From Paractinoplanes polyasparticus (GTDB taxonomy: Bacteria; Actinomycetota; Actinomycetes; Mycobacteriales; Micromonosporaceae), in contig NZ_JAHWFK010000004.1 in NCBI RefSeq assembly GCF_019710575.1, forward strand, positions 62,001 through 126,000: a DNA stretch of 64,000 bases, in the 5' to 3' direction. The notes under the pieces are model-generated. The model was not told the DNA's origin. It worked only from the letters and a program-made list of their open reading frames with translations, and made no database searches. Positions 8,611 through 16,849 of the stretch are shown here, one piece after another. The position numbers were made by a program, and so were the translations under genes. Positions within the stretch are counted from its first letter, which is position 1. Every line of letters starts with the position of its first letter.

Positions 8611-10269
8611 CTATCGGTTGTCTGTCCGATCACTCCCTGCGAAGGAGACGCTGTGCGCGAGCTCGGGTCGCGGACGGCCCAGGTGGTAGCCCTGACCGTG
8701 GTCGCAACCGAGCTCGCGCAGCAGCCGCTCCTGTTCCGCGGTCTCGATGCCCTCGGCGGTGACGGTCATACTCAGGGCGTGGCAGGTGTCGATGATGTGG
8801 CCGAGCACGTCGCGGCGCCGGGTGTCGCGCAGGAACTCGCCGGCCAGCTTGGCCTCGGTGAACGGCAGCGTGGTGAGGACGGCCAGGCTGGAGTAGCCGG
8901 TGCCGAAGTCGTCGAGCGCCAGGCGGATGCCGAGCGCGGCCAGGCCGGCCAGCGCCGGGCGGTGGCGCAGCGTCTCGGCCGTCTCGGTGATCTCGAGCTG
9001 GAGGCGGGTGGCCGGCAGGCCGGTGCGGTGCAGGATGTCGGCCACCGAGGCGACCAGGCCCGGGTCGCGCAGCTGCACCGGTGAGAGGTTGACGCTGATC
9101 AGCAGGCCGGGCTCGGCGGCGCCTCGGCGGCAGGCCAGTTCGAGCAGGTGGCGGCCGAGCGGACGGATCAGGCCGGTGCGTTCGGCGACCGGGATGAACT
9201 GCAGCGGCATGACGAGTCCGTCGCCGGGCCGCGACCAGCGGGCCAGGGCCTCGACGCCGATCACCGCCCGGTCGGCCAGGCGCACCAGAGGCTGGTAGTG
9301 CAGGGTGAACTCGCCGCGGGTGAGGGCGGCGGGCATCTCGGCCGCGAGGTGATGGCGGCGGCGCTCCTCGTCGGCGCGGGCCGGGTCGAACAGGGCCGGG
9401 CCGAAGCCGTCCTGCCGGGCCCAGCGCAGCGCGAGCCGGGCGTCGTGCAGCCAGCCGTCGGGGTCGGAGCCCACCGTCGGGCGTTCGACCAGGCCGGCGT
9501 GGGCGGTGACGTGCAGGTCGTGACCGTCGATCGGGAACGGGGCGTCGAGCAGCCGGAGAGCCTGGTCGGCCACCTTGATCAGGTCGTCGGGCCCGGTCGT
9601 GCCGGGCATCAGGACGGCGAACACGTCGGCCGAGAGGTGGGCCAGGATGCCCAGCGGCCGCAACCGCCGGGCGATCGACGTCAGCAGCCGGGCGCCCCGG
9701 TCGTCGCCGAGAGTGTCGGCCAGCTCGTCGAGGCGGTCGAGGCCGAGCAGCAGCAGTCCACTGCGGCCACCGCCGAGATCGGCCAGGGTCTTGCGCAGGT
9801 GCTGCTCGTTGGGCAGGCCGGTGTCGGGGCGGTGGAGCAGAGCCTGCTGGAGGCGCCGCTGCAGGTCGAGCTGGACGGCGCGCCAATGGATCTTTTCCGA
9901 GCGGTTCATTTCTTCGGCGGCCCGCACAGCGAGGTCGCGTTGGGCGGCCACGAAGCCTACGACCAGGCTTTCCAATAGGGCGAGGACGCGTTGGCGCTCG
10001 CGGTCGCCGTCGAGCAGTGCGGGCAACCGCCCGGCGAGCAGATGGACGGTCGTGCCGAGCACCGGCGGCGCGGACATGCGCAGGTCGACCAGCTCGGCCC
10101 CGATCCGGCGGCCGGGCGCGGGGTCGAAGGGCTCGGCGCGGACCGCGGCCACGAACTCTTCGAGCAGATCCTCGAGCGCGGAACGCGCCCGAGCCCGGAC
10201 GCCCGGGACGAACCCCGCCGCGACCACCCCGCGCAACCAGTCGTCGGTCAGCGCGGCGTACGAGGTCAT
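8611..10269 (-). CDS. EAL-domain c-di-GMP phosphodiesterase with degenerate GGDEF domain
   Basis: 552 residues. An N-terminal helical region of about 160 residues precedes a GGDEF-like domain whose signature is lost (LSADVFAVLM where GGDEF should be), so it should not make c-di-GMP. The C-terminal EAL domain keeps its catalytic set: VIGVEALARWS, VNLSP, LEITETAE, LDDFGTGYSSL, a Lys (FTEAKLAGEFL), TAEGIET and GQGYHLGRP. It is therefore probably an active phosphodiesterase, with the GGDEF part serving dimerisation or GTP sensing. I start at the ATG at 10269, which overlaps the stop of the methyltransferase gene (ATGA), so the two are translated together. Confidence 0.88.
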   Translation of the reverse strand: MTSYAALTDDWLRGVVAAGFVPGVRARARSALEDLLEEFVAAVRAEPFDPAPGRRIGAELVDLRMSAPPVLGTTVHLLAGRLPALLDGDRERQRVLALLESLVVGFVAAQRDLAVRAAEEMNRSEKIHWRAVQLDLQRRLQQALLHRPDTGLPNEQHLRKTLADLGGGRSGLLLLGLDRLDELADTLGDDRGARLLTSIARRLRPLGILAHLSADVFAVLMPGTTGPDDLIKVADQALRLLDAPFPIDGHDLHVTAHAGLVERPTVGSDPDGWLHDARLALRWARQDGFGPALFDPARADEERRRHHLAAEMPAALTRGEFTLHYQPLVRLADRAVIGVEALARWSRPGDGLVMPLQFIPVAERTGLIRPLGRHLLELACRRGAAEPGLLISVNLSPVQLRDPGLVASVADILHRTGLPATRLQLEITETAETLRHRPALAGLAALGIRLALDDFGTGYSSLAVLTTLPFTEAKLAGEFLRDTRRRDVLGHIIDTCHALSMTVTAEGIETAEQERLLRELGCDHGQGYHLGRPRPELAHSVSFAGSDRTDNR

Positions 10270-11084
10270 GACCGCTTCCGCGCGATCGCCACCAGCGCCG
10301 TGGGCTGCGGCGGGTCGCCGGCCTCGTCGGGGTCGGGATGCCACTCGGCCGAGCCGACCACGCCCGGCGGCAGCAGCTCGAACTCGTCGCCGATGAGCGC
10401 GGCGATCTGCTCGCGGTTGCGGATGACGACGGGGGTCGGCGTCTTCTCGTAGAGCCGGCGGGCCTGTTCCTGCGCCTCGCGGCCCGCGGGCGTCGCGGCC
10501 GGGCCGAGGTGCGAGATGACGAGGTGGCTGCCGGAGACCAGCGGTTCGCCGAGCCGGCGCAGGATGCCGGCCGGGTCGGCCGAATCGGGCACGAAATGCA
10601 GCACGGCCACGGTGAGCACGGCCACCGGCTCGGAGAAGTCGAACAGGTCGAGCACGTCGGGGTGGTACAGGATGTCGTCGGGCTTGCGCAGGTCACCCTG
10701 GATCACCCGGGCGTACGGGTTGCCCGCGAGCAGGCTGCGGCTCTGTTGCACGGCGATCGGGTCGATGTCGACGTACATGACCCGGGCCTCGGGGTCGGCC
10801 TCCTGAGCGACCTCGTGCACGTTGCCGAGCGTGGGAATGCCCGAGCCGATGTCCAGGAACTGGCGGACGCCGAGCCCGGTCAGCCGCCGCACGGCCCGGC
10901 CCAGGAAGGCACGGTTGGCCCGCGCCACGAGCCGCGCGTCGGGAAACATCTTCTCGGCCCGATGCCAGAACTCGCGGTCGACGGCGAAGTTGTGCACCCC
11001 GCCCAGCGCGTAGTCGTACACGCGCGACGCGTCGGGCACGGTGATGTCGACGCCTTCCGGCACCCATCCGTACGATTCGGTCAT
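10266..11084 (-). CDS. SAM-dependent methyltransferase (PF04672-type)
   Basis: 272 residues. The entry phrase DASRVYDYALGGVHNFAVDREFWHRAEKMFPDARLVARANRAFL is characteristic of the actinomycete Methyltransf_19 family, followed by the SAM motif FLDIGSGIPTLGNVHEVAQ, an acidic ribose-binding segment VMYVDIDPIAV and VLTVAVLHFV. These proteins are multiplied in Streptomyces and Actinoplanes genomes and mostly have unknown substrates. The ATG at 11084 was chosen because MTESYGWVPEGVDITVPDASR is the usual family N terminus. Its stop overlaps the start of the EAL gene, suggesting joint expression with c-di-GMP turnover. Confidence 0.88.
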   Translation of the reverse strand: MTESYGWVPEGVDITVPDASRVYDYALGGVHNFAVDREFWHRAEKMFPDARLVARANRAFLGRAVRRLTGLGVRQFLDIGSGIPTLGNVHEVAQEADPEARVMYVDIDPIAVQQSRSLLAGNPYARVIQGDLRKPDDILYHPDVLDLFDFSEPVAVLTVAVLHFVPDSADPAGILRRLGEPLVSGSHLVISHLGPAATPAGREAQEQARRLYEKTPTPVVIRNREQIAALIGDEFELLPPGVVGSAEWHPDPDEAGDPPQPTALVAIARKRS

Positions 11085-11187
11085 TTGAGTCCCCTCCCAC
11101 GCGGGCAGCAAACAGCCTACTGCCCAAAGTGGAGGCACGCTCGGCCCTGCCCGCTCGGCCCGGCACGGAGAATGCCAGACTGCAGGG

Positions 11188-11844
11188 ATGATCGACGCCG
11201 ACACCAACGCGGCGGTCCGCAACAACGCGGACTGGTGCGCCGCGGTCCTGCGCTCCCACGGACTCGGCTACACCTTCGAGCCGCGGGCGTGGCGCAGCGC
11301 GGGCCCCACACCGCCGTACTACCCGGAAGCGATCACGTTGCGCCCCGGCGCCACCGTGGCCGACGTGCTGCCCGCGAAGGCCGTCAAGGACAGCTTCGCC
11401 ACGCTCGATCTGGCGCCGCACGGCTACACGGAGCTGTTCGCCGCCGAGTGGATCCATCGGCCGGCGACGCCCGCCACCGGCGACGCCGAGCGCGTCACCA
11501 CCGCCGACGCCCTGGCCGAGTGGCAGCGGGCCTGGCACGGCCGCGACGACGAGCCGCCGGACGTCTTCCGCCCGGCCCTGCTGGCCGACCCGTCGGTGTC
11601 CATCATGGCCGTCCGCGACGGCGGCGCGCTGATCGGCGGCTTCGCGTTCAACCGCACCGGCGCGGTGGCCGGCGTCTCCAATCTCTTCGCAGCCGTCCCG
11701 GCCGGCCTGCCTCGCGTGTGGGCGGCCACGGCGTGCGGGGTGCCGCTCGTCGGTTACGAGACCGGGGCCGATCTCGACCACGCCCGGGCGGCCGGCTTCC
11801 GCACGGCCGGACCGTTGCGGGTCTGGCTACGCCTCGAATCCTGA
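11188..11844 (+). CDS. GNAT-like protein of unknown substrate
   Basis: A 218-residue protein with a loose GNAT-like layout. The acceptor half is atypical (MIDADTNAAVRNNADWCAAVLRSHG). The second half has SIMAVRDGGALIGGFAFNRTGAVAGVSNLFAA and then VWAATACGVPLVGYETGADLDHARAAGFRTAGPLRVW, where VGYETGADLDHARAAGF matches the GNAT C-terminal pattern. The acetyl-CoA loop (Q/RxxGxG/A) is not obvious, so it may be a non-acetylating relative. The last 18 bp overlap the convergent lhgO gene. The start ATG is 103 bp from the divergent methyltransferase start. Confidence 0.6.
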   Translation: MIDADTNAAVRNNADWCAAVLRSHGLGYTFEPRAWRSAGPTPPYYPEAITLRPGATVADVLPAKAVKDSFATLDLAPHGYTELFAAEWIHRPATPATGDAERVTTADALAEWQRAWHGRDDEPPDVFRPALLADPSVSIMAVRDGGALIGGFAFNRTGAVAGVSNLFAAVPAGLPRVWAATACGVPLVGYETGADLDHARAAGFRTAGPLRVWLRLES

Positions 11845-13023
11845 CGCGTCGGCCACGTATTCGGCGATCGCCAGGCTGGAGGTCGCCGCGGGCGAGGGCG
11901 CGTTGCGCACGGCGGTCACGGCGCCCAGGCGGTGGATGCGGAAGTCGTCGACGAGGCTGCCGTCCCGGTCGAGCGCCTGGGCCCGTACGCCGGAACCCGC
12001 CCGCACGACGTCGGCCGCGACGATCTCGGGCACATAGCGGCGGGCCGCCTTCATGTAGGCGCGCTTGGAGACCGACCCGTACATCTCGCGCACGCCGGTC
12101 TGCCAGTGCTTGGCGGCCATCCGCCACATGCCCGGCCAGCCCGCTATCCCGGCCAGGTCGCGCGCCGACACGTCGGCTCGGCGGTAGCCCTCGCGCGCGG
12201 TGGCCAGCACGGCATTCGGCCCCACCTCGAGCTCACCGTTGACCCGGCGGGTGAAGTGCACGCCCAGGAACGGGTAGCGTGGGTCGGGGACCGGATAGAT
12301 CATGCCCCGCACCAGGCCCGCCTTCGGCGGGCGGACCTTCATGTACTCGCCGCGGAACGGCACGATGCGCGGGGCGGCGGCGTCCCCGGCCAGCCGGGCC
12401 ACCCGGTCGCTGTGGATTCCGGCGCAGATGATCAGGCGGTCCACCGGCACCTGATCCGACGCCGACGACACGACCAGCCGGCTGCCTTCGGTGATGCCGG
12501 TGACCCGGAAGCCGAACCGCACTTCACCGCCGGCGGCGACCACGTCGCCGGCGAACGCCCGCGCTATCCCGGGGAAATCGGTGATCGCGGTGTGCGGCGA
12601 GTGCAGCGCGGCCAGCCCGGTGGCGTGCGGCTCGACCTCGCGGATCCCGTCCGGGCCGACCCGGCGCAGACCGCGCACCTGGTTGCTCTCGGCCCGGGCG
12701 GCCAGCGCGTCGAGCCGGGCCACGTCCCCGGTGGTGACGGCGACGACCAGCTTGCCGCATTCCTCGTACGCGATGCCGCGCTCGGCGCAGTACTCCCGCA
12801 GCATGGCCCCGCCCCGGGTGCACAGGCGGGCCTTGAGGCTGCCCGGGGTGTAATAGATGCCGGCGTGCACCACCCCGGAGTTGTGCCCGGTCTGGTGGGC
12901 CGCGACGCGGTCCTCCTTCTCGAACAAGACCACCCGTGTGCCGGGCCGGCGCCGCGTCACTTCACGCGCGACGGCCAGCCCGACAATGCCCGCGCCGACG
13001 ACCCCGACGACCTCATCCGCCAT
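11827..13023 (-). CDS. lhgO: L-2-hydroxyglutarate oxidase
   Basis: A 398-residue FAD-dependent oxidoreductase of the DAO superfamily. The N-terminal dinucleotide motif is GVVGAGIVGLAVAREV, followed by FEKEDRVAAHQTGHNSGVVHAGIYYTPGSLKARLC, which is diagnostic for LhgO (L-2-hydroxyglutarate dehydrogenase). A second signature is PFRGEYMKVRP with YPVPDPRYPFLGVHFTRRVNGELEVGPNAV. The length equals that of known LhgO proteins. It oxidises L-2-hydroxyglutarate to 2-oxoglutarate, passing electrons to the quinone pool, and serves metabolite repair or lysine/glutarate breakdown. It is alone on its strand; its 3' end overlaps the convergent GNAT-like gene by 18 bp. Confidence 0.92.
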   Translation of the reverse strand: MADEVVGVVGAGIVGLAVAREVTRRRPGTRVVLFEKEDRVAAHQTGHNSGVVHAGIYYTPGSLKARLCTRGGAMLREYCAERGIAYEECGKLVVAVTTGDVARLDALAARAESNQVRGLRRVGPDGIREVEPHATGLAALHSPHTAITDFPGIARAFAGDVVAAGGEVRFGFRVTGITEGSRLVVSSASDQVPVDRLIICAGIHSDRVARLAGDAAAPRIVPFRGEYMKVRPPKAGLVRGMIYPVPDPRYPFLGVHFTRRVNGELEVGPNAVLATAREGYRRADVSARDLAGIAGWPGMWRMAAKHWQTGVREMYGSVSKRAYMKAARRYVPEIVAADVVRAGSGVRAQALDRDGSLVDDFRIHRLGAVTAVRNAPSPAATSSLAIAEYVADASGFEA

Positions 13024-13049
13024 GCATGAGGGTCTACACCAACGTCGCG

Positions 13050-14999
13050 TCAGACCGCCGACCGGGTACGCCCGGCCAGCGCGTCGTGCACCTCGTGCAG
13101 CATGTCCTGGGCGGTGAACGGCTTCTCGACGAACGGCGCCCGCGGGTCGAGCGCCCCGGTCACGTCGAGCATCCCGCTGCTGTAGCCCGACATGAACACC
13201 ACTGGCAGTCCGGGTTGCCGCTCCCGAAGCAGTTCGGCCAGCCGGGGCCCGGTCATGTCGGGCATCACCACGTCGGTGACCACGACGTCGACGTCCCGGT
13301 CGCCGATCACCACCAGCGCCTCGGGTCCGGTGGCGGCCGCGATGACCTGGTAGCCGGCCCCGGTCAGGATGCGGGTGGCCGCTCGCAGCAGCGGGGGCTC
13401 GTGCTCGACGACCACGACCGTGCGGCCGTCCCCGGGCGGCGGTTGCTCGCGGTGCTCGGGCGGCGCGGGCGCGGCCACCAGCGGCAGATAGATGCGGAAC
13501 GTCGTGCCGACGCCGGGCTCGGAGTAGACGGCGATCGAGCCGCCGGCCTCGCTGACGATCCCGTACGCGGTGGACAGCCCCAGGCCGGCGCCTTGCCCGG
13601 GCCGGGTGGTGAAGAACGGCTCGAACACGCGCTCGGCGACCTCGGGCGCCATGCCGGTTCCGGTGTCGCTGACCAGCAGCCGGGCGTACGTGCCGGGTGG
13701 CAGCGCGGGTTGCGGCCCCCGGGCGTCGGCCGAGATCTCGGCGGTGTTGGCCTCGAGCACCAGCGTGCCGCCCTCGGGCATGGCGTCCCGCGCGTTCGCG
13801 GCCAGGATCCGGAGCACCTGCTGGAGCTGCGCGGGGTCGGCGTGCACGGGGAGCGGCCCGGACGCGGGCCGGCCGACGATGGTGATCACGTCCCCCGCGA
13901 CGGCCGCGAACGCCTCACGGGCCTCGGCCAGCGCGACGTTGAGGTCGAGGTCCTGCGGCTGGGCGCGGTCGCCCCGGGTGAACGTGAGCAGCTGCCGGGT
14001 CAGGCCCATGGCACGGTCGGCCGCCGCCCGCACGTGCTGAAGATCCTGCTGCACACCCGGCTTGTCCGCGGTGTCCTCGATCGCGAACTCGGTGTAGTTC
14101 ACGATGATGGCCAGGATGTTGTTGAAGTCGTGGGCCATCCCGCCGGCCAGGTTGCCCAGGCTCTGCATCCGCTGCGCCTGATGGGCCTGCTCATCGGCGA
14201 CCCGGCGCCGGTCGGCCGCCTCCTTGAGCGCGCTGATCTCACGTGCGGTGATCGACGCGCCGGTGACCGCGCCGGCCGCGTCCTTGATCGGCGTGACGTT
14301 GATCGACAGTTCGAGCGGCGAGCCGTTGCGGTGCACCCGCCGCGCCTCGTAGTGGATGCGCGGCTCGCCGTGCCGGATGCGGGCGATCACCGCCGTCTGA
14401 TCGGCGACAGCGCCGGCGTCCCCCGAGAAGATGGACATCGGCTGGCCGATCACCGCGCCCGCGCTGAAGCCGAACAGCCGCTCGGCGCCCCGGTTCCAGG
14501 CGGTGACCCGGCCATCGAGGTTCACGCCGACGATCGCGTCGTCGGTGTGCTCGACCACCGCGGCCAGGAAGCCACGATGCTTCTCGGCGGCGTTGCGGGC
14601 CGCCAGCTCGCGGGCGTCGGCCTCGGCCAGGCGGTGCTGCTCGCCGGGCGAGCTGTAGATCGTGCCGCCCTGGAGCAGCACCTTGTAACTGCGGCGCAGC
14701 GTCCAGTAGTAGATGCCGACGGCCGCCGTGAGGGCGTCCCAGACCGCCGACGGCCAGATCCAGCCGCCGCCGAGGTGGCCGCCGGGGTGGCCGCCGGGAT
14801 GGTCGAGATCGCGGATCGCCATGAACGCGTGCAACCCGTGCCCCACCGAGCACGTGAAGAAGATCATCGCGGTCGCCACGCCCAGCTTGTTGATCCACAG
14901 CTGGCGCGCACGGGCAACCGGCACGATGATCGCCAGCATGATCGCGGCGTAGGCGAGCATGATCACCAGGTTGCCGAGAAGATAGACCTGTTCCGGCAC
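13050..14999 (-). CDS. hybrid sensor histidine kinase with membrane sensor, PAS and receiver domain
   Basis: 649 residues. N-terminal helices (NLVIMLAYAAIMLAIIVPVA, LGVATAMIFFTCSVGHGLHAF) are followed by a Gly/His-rich loop (DHPGGHPGGHLGGG) and a third helix. PAS is at about 140-255 (AIVGVNLDGRVTAWNRGAERLFGFS). HisKA has His near 290 (AGGMAHDFNNILAII), and the ATPase domain has DTGTGM and GAGLGLSTAYGIV. A C-terminal receiver domain (about 530-645) carries the phospho-acceptor Asp in VVVTDVVMPDMTG and the switch Lys in FVEKPF. The N-terminal acidic pair of the receiver is EHE rather than DDE. The His-rich loop could sense a metal, which is speculation. No response regulator is adjacent. Confidence 0.9.
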   Translation of the reverse strand: MPEQVYLLGNLVIMLAYAAIMLAIIVPVARARQLWINKLGVATAMIFFTCSVGHGLHAFMAIRDLDHPGGHPGGHLGGGWIWPSAVWDALTAAVGIYYWTLRRSYKVLLQGGTIYSSPGEQHRLAEADARELAARNAAEKHRGFLAAVVEHTDDAIVGVNLDGRVTAWNRGAERLFGFSAGAVIGQPMSIFSGDAGAVADQTAVIARIRHGEPRIHYEARRVHRNGSPLELSINVTPIKDAAGAVTGASITAREISALKEAADRRRVADEQAHQAQRMQSLGNLAGGMAHDFNNILAIIVNYTEFAIEDTADKPGVQQDLQHVRAAADRAMGLTRQLLTFTRGDRAQPQDLDLNVALAEAREAFAAVAGDVITIVGRPASGPLPVHADPAQLQQVLRILAANARDAMPEGGTLVLEANTAEISADARGPQPALPPGTYARLLVSDTGTGMAPEVAERVFEPFFTTRPGQGAGLGLSTAYGIVSEAGGSIAVYSEPGVGTTFRIYLPLVAAPAPPEHREQPPPGDGRTVVVVEHEPPLLRAATRILTGAGYQVIAAATGPEALVVIGDRDVDVVVTDVVMPDMTGPRLAELLRERQPGLPVVFMSGYSSGMLDVTGALDPRAPFVEKPFTAQDMLHEVHDALAGRTRSAV

Positions 15000-15006
15000 G
15001 ATCGTC

Positions 15007-15657
15007 CTATCGGCCGCTCCGGGCCTCAGCTGAGGGCATGACGATCGCCGCGACCAGTAAGTTGTGCTCCGCCCGCCAGCGACCCCGGAATCCGCTCACC
15101 GGCCCGTCGACCAGCAGCCGCACGGTGAACGAGCCGTCCGGGCGCAGGTCGGCGTCGGCCTCGGTGAAGTCGAGCCAGCGCTGCGTGAGCGGGAACCACG
15201 CCTTGTAGACGGCCTCCTTCACGCAGAACAGCAGCCTCTCCCAGGCCACCCCATCGGGCGCCAGCCGGGCGAGCCGGTCACGCTCGGCGGGCAGCGAAAT
15301 TTCGCCCAGTACGCCTTCCGGCAGCGGTTCGTCGGGCTCGGCATCGACCCCGATGGTCGCCACCCGGTCGCTCCGCCCCACCACGGCCGCCGCGTAGCCC
15401 GGGCAGTGCGTGATCGACCCGACGATGCCGGGCGGCCACCCGGGCGCTCCACGTTCCCCCATCAGGATCGGCGCCCGCGCCACGCCGAGCTGGGCCAGCG
15501 CCCGCCGCGCGCACCACCGTCCGGTGGCGAACTCGCGGCGGCGCTTCTCGACGGCCCGCGCGACCAGTGCCTCCTCCTGCGGGAAGAGGTCGCTCGGGGC
15601 GTGGTCGAACCGCTCGGCCCAGCCGGTGCGGCCGACCGGCAGGACCTCAGTGATCAT
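15007..15657 (-). CDS. 4'-phosphopantetheinyl transferase, EntD/Npt type
   Basis: A 216-residue PPTase that transfers phosphopantetheine from CoA to carrier proteins of NRPS or PKS enzymes. Motifs: RWCARRALAQLG, GSITHCPGYAAAVVG, the Mg-binding IGVDAEPDEPLP and the C-terminal FCVKEAVYKAWFPLT (WxxKEAxxK box). The EntD subfamily is typical of siderophore pathways. The ATG at 15657 lies inside the 3' end of the upstream acyltransferase gene (11-bp overlap), so both are made from one message under the iron box at 16352. No NRPS is in the window; the partner synthetase must be elsewhere. Confidence 0.9.
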   Translation of the reverse strand: MITEVLPVGRTGWAERFDHAPSDLFPQEEALVARAVEKRRREFATGRWCARRALAQLGVARAPILMGERGAPGWPPGIVGSITHCPGYAAAVVGRSDRVATIGVDAEPDEPLPEGVLGEISLPAERDRLARLAPDGVAWERLLFCVKEAVYKAWFPLTQRWLDFTEADADLRPDGSFTVRLLVDGPVSGFRGRWRAEHNLLVAAIVMPSAEARSGR

Positions 15658-16243
15658 GTTGAGCAGTCTGCCCCCGCAGATCGCGCACGTGCAAAGCGGC
15701 CCGCTTGTGGCCGAGATCGCTGATGCTCAGCAACCGGAAACCGGCGCTCAGGAACATGCGGCGGGCCATGGCGTGGCGCTCGTCGGGGTCGGCCAGCAAC
15801 CGCCGGCAGCACGGGTCGGCGCGGGCCAGGCCCTCGGCGATCGCGACCACCATGGTCCGGCCCGCGCCCCGGCCGGTGCGCTCCTGGTCGCCGATCGCCA
15901 GGTGCACCCCCAGGTCGTGCGGGTCGGTGTCGTAGTGCAGGCCGACCACGTCGCGCGGCGTCCGGTAGATCTCGACGTAGGCGAAGGGCTGTCCCTCGTA
16001 CGAAATGAGAAGTGGCCTCGAGCAGTCGCCGGCGAGCTGCCGGGCCAGCGCTTCCGCCCACCGGCCGGGCGACCACGCCTGCTCCCAGAAACGCTCGACG
16101 TGCGGCTCACCCATCCATCGGCTGACCAGCCCGGCGTCCTCGTCGCCGGCGGTCAGCACACGGACGCTCCAGGGTGGCGACAGAACGGGAACCGGCGGAG
16201 GTCCGGCCGCAGCGGGACCCGCCGTCACCTCACGCGACGACAC
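15647..16243 (-). CDS. siderophore lysine N-acyltransferase, MbtK/IucB-like GNAT
   Basis: A 198-residue GNAT enzyme of the branch that acylates N6-hydroxylysine-type siderophore precursors (MbtK, IucB). Family phrases: RWMGEPHVERFWEQAWSPGRW, FAYVEIYRTPRDVVGLHYDTDPHDLGVHLAIGD (the YW/DxYD..D.GLH motif of MbtK), RTGRGAGRTMV for acyl-CoA binding, and CCRRLLADPDERHAMARRMFLSAGF. The start is a GTG at 16243, two bases after the stop of a possible 27-codon ORF and preceded by GGAAG. It lies about 110 bp downstream of an iron box, so expression should rise under iron limitation. It overlaps the PPTase gene. The acyl donor is unknown. Confidence 0.87.
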   Translation of the reverse strand: MSSREVTAGPAAAGPPPVPVLSPPWSVRVLTAGDEDAGLVSRWMGEPHVERFWEQAWSPGRWAEALARQLAGDCSRPLLISYEGQPFAYVEIYRTPRDVVGLHYDTDPHDLGVHLAIGDQERTGRGAGRTMVVAIAEGLARADPCCRRLLADPDERHAMARRMFLSAGFRLLSISDLGHKRAALHVRDLRGQTAQHDH

Positions 16244-16245
16244 GC

Positions 16246-16329
16246 TCAGCTTCCGGCCTCGGCGGCTTCCGGGATCGTCGGCAGGACGTTCCCGATGATG
16301 AGCTGCGGCGGCGGTACGGCGAATGGCAC
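16246..16329 (-). CDS. possible 27-residue leader or small peptide upstream of the siderophore genes
   Basis: Between the iron box and the acyltransferase there is an uninterrupted GTG-initiated frame of 27 codons beginning MPFAVPPPQLIIGNV and ending EAAEAGS. Its TGA (16248-16246) is two bases before the GTG of the acyltransferase, a geometry typical of translational coupling. A GAGG lies about eight bases before the GTG. The peptide is Pro-rich and uncharged in its first half. It could be a translated leader, a small structural peptide or a chance frame. Not recognised; conservation in relatives would decide. Confidence 0.4.
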   Translation of the reverse strand: MPFAVPPPQLIIGNVLPTIPEAAEAGS

Positions 16330-16351
16330 GGATCGAGCCTCACGTTCGAAA

Positions 16352-16370
16352 TTAGGTGAGGCTCAGCTTA
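16352..16370 (-). promoter_or_regulatory. iron box (IdeR/DmdR operator)
   Basis: The plus-strand sequence TTAGGTGAGGCTCAGCTTA matches the actinobacterial iron-box consensus TTAGGTTAGGCTCACCTAA at 16 of 19 positions. It lies upstream of the leftward acyltransferase-PPTase pair. It predicts repression by Fe2+-loaded IdeR/DmdR. The divergent VOC gene (16471) is about 100 bp away on the other side and could also be affected. Confidence 0.85.
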
Positions 16371-16470
16371 GCGATGATCGCGGGCGGGGCAAGGCGGGCA
16401 CGGCCGCGTCCACCCGTCGCCGCTCTTCCGGCTGGGAAAAGTGTCGTACCCCGCGCGCAGAATGCCGGGC

Positions 16471-16842
16471 ATGACTGAGCAGACGACGCACCAGCACCAC
16501 ACCATCGACTACGTCGAGATCACGGTCGGCGATGTCGCGGCGGCCAAGCGCTTCTACGCCGAGGCGTTCGGCTGGCAGTTCAACGACTACGGGCCGGAGT
16601 ACGCCGGCATCCGGCGGGCCGGCAGCGCCGAGGGCGAGGTGGGCGGCCTCCGCGCCGGCGAGCCGGTCGGCGTCGGCGGGCCTCTCGTGCTGCTGTTCTC
16701 GTCCGACCTCGAGGCTTCCGTCGAGGCCGTCGGGGCCGCGGGCGGCCGGGTTGTCGAGGGCCCCTACGAGTTCCCCGGCGGCCGCCGTTTCCAGTTCACC
16801 GACCCCAGCGGCAACGAACTCGGCGTCTGGGCCGAGAAATAG
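16471..16842 (+). CDS. VOC-superfamily (glyoxalase-like) protein
   Basis: A 123-residue protein with a single vicinal-oxygen-chelate fold: TIDYVEITVGDVAAAKRFYAEAFGWQF in the first beta-alpha-beta unit and GGRRFQFTDPSGNELGVWAEK at the end, with the metal-ligand Glu in GNELGVW. These small dimers bind metals and carry out isomerisation, ring-opening or antibiotic-binding roles; the substrate is not predictable. I start at the ATG at 16471 (MTEQTTHQHH); the upstream in-frame GTG lacks a ribosome site. It converges on the LD-carboxypeptidase gene with a gap of seven bases. Confidence 0.85.
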   Translation: MTEQTTHQHHTIDYVEITVGDVAAAKRFYAEAFGWQFNDYGPEYAGIRRAGSAEGEVGGLRAGEPVGVGGPLVLLFSSDLEASVEAVGAAGGRVVEGPYEFPGGRRFQFTDPSGNELGVWAEK

Positions 16843-16849
16843 CGGACGG

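Noticed and set aside
11188-11844. Calling this gene a definite acetyltransferase
   Set aside because: Only the C-terminal part resembles GNAT and the acetyl-CoA loop is not visible, so it is listed as GNAT-like only.
10338-12242. 634-codon plus-strand frame over the methyltransferase, GNAT-like and lhgO genes
   Set aside because: It crosses three real genes in other frames or strands, is Arg/His-rich and lacks any motif.
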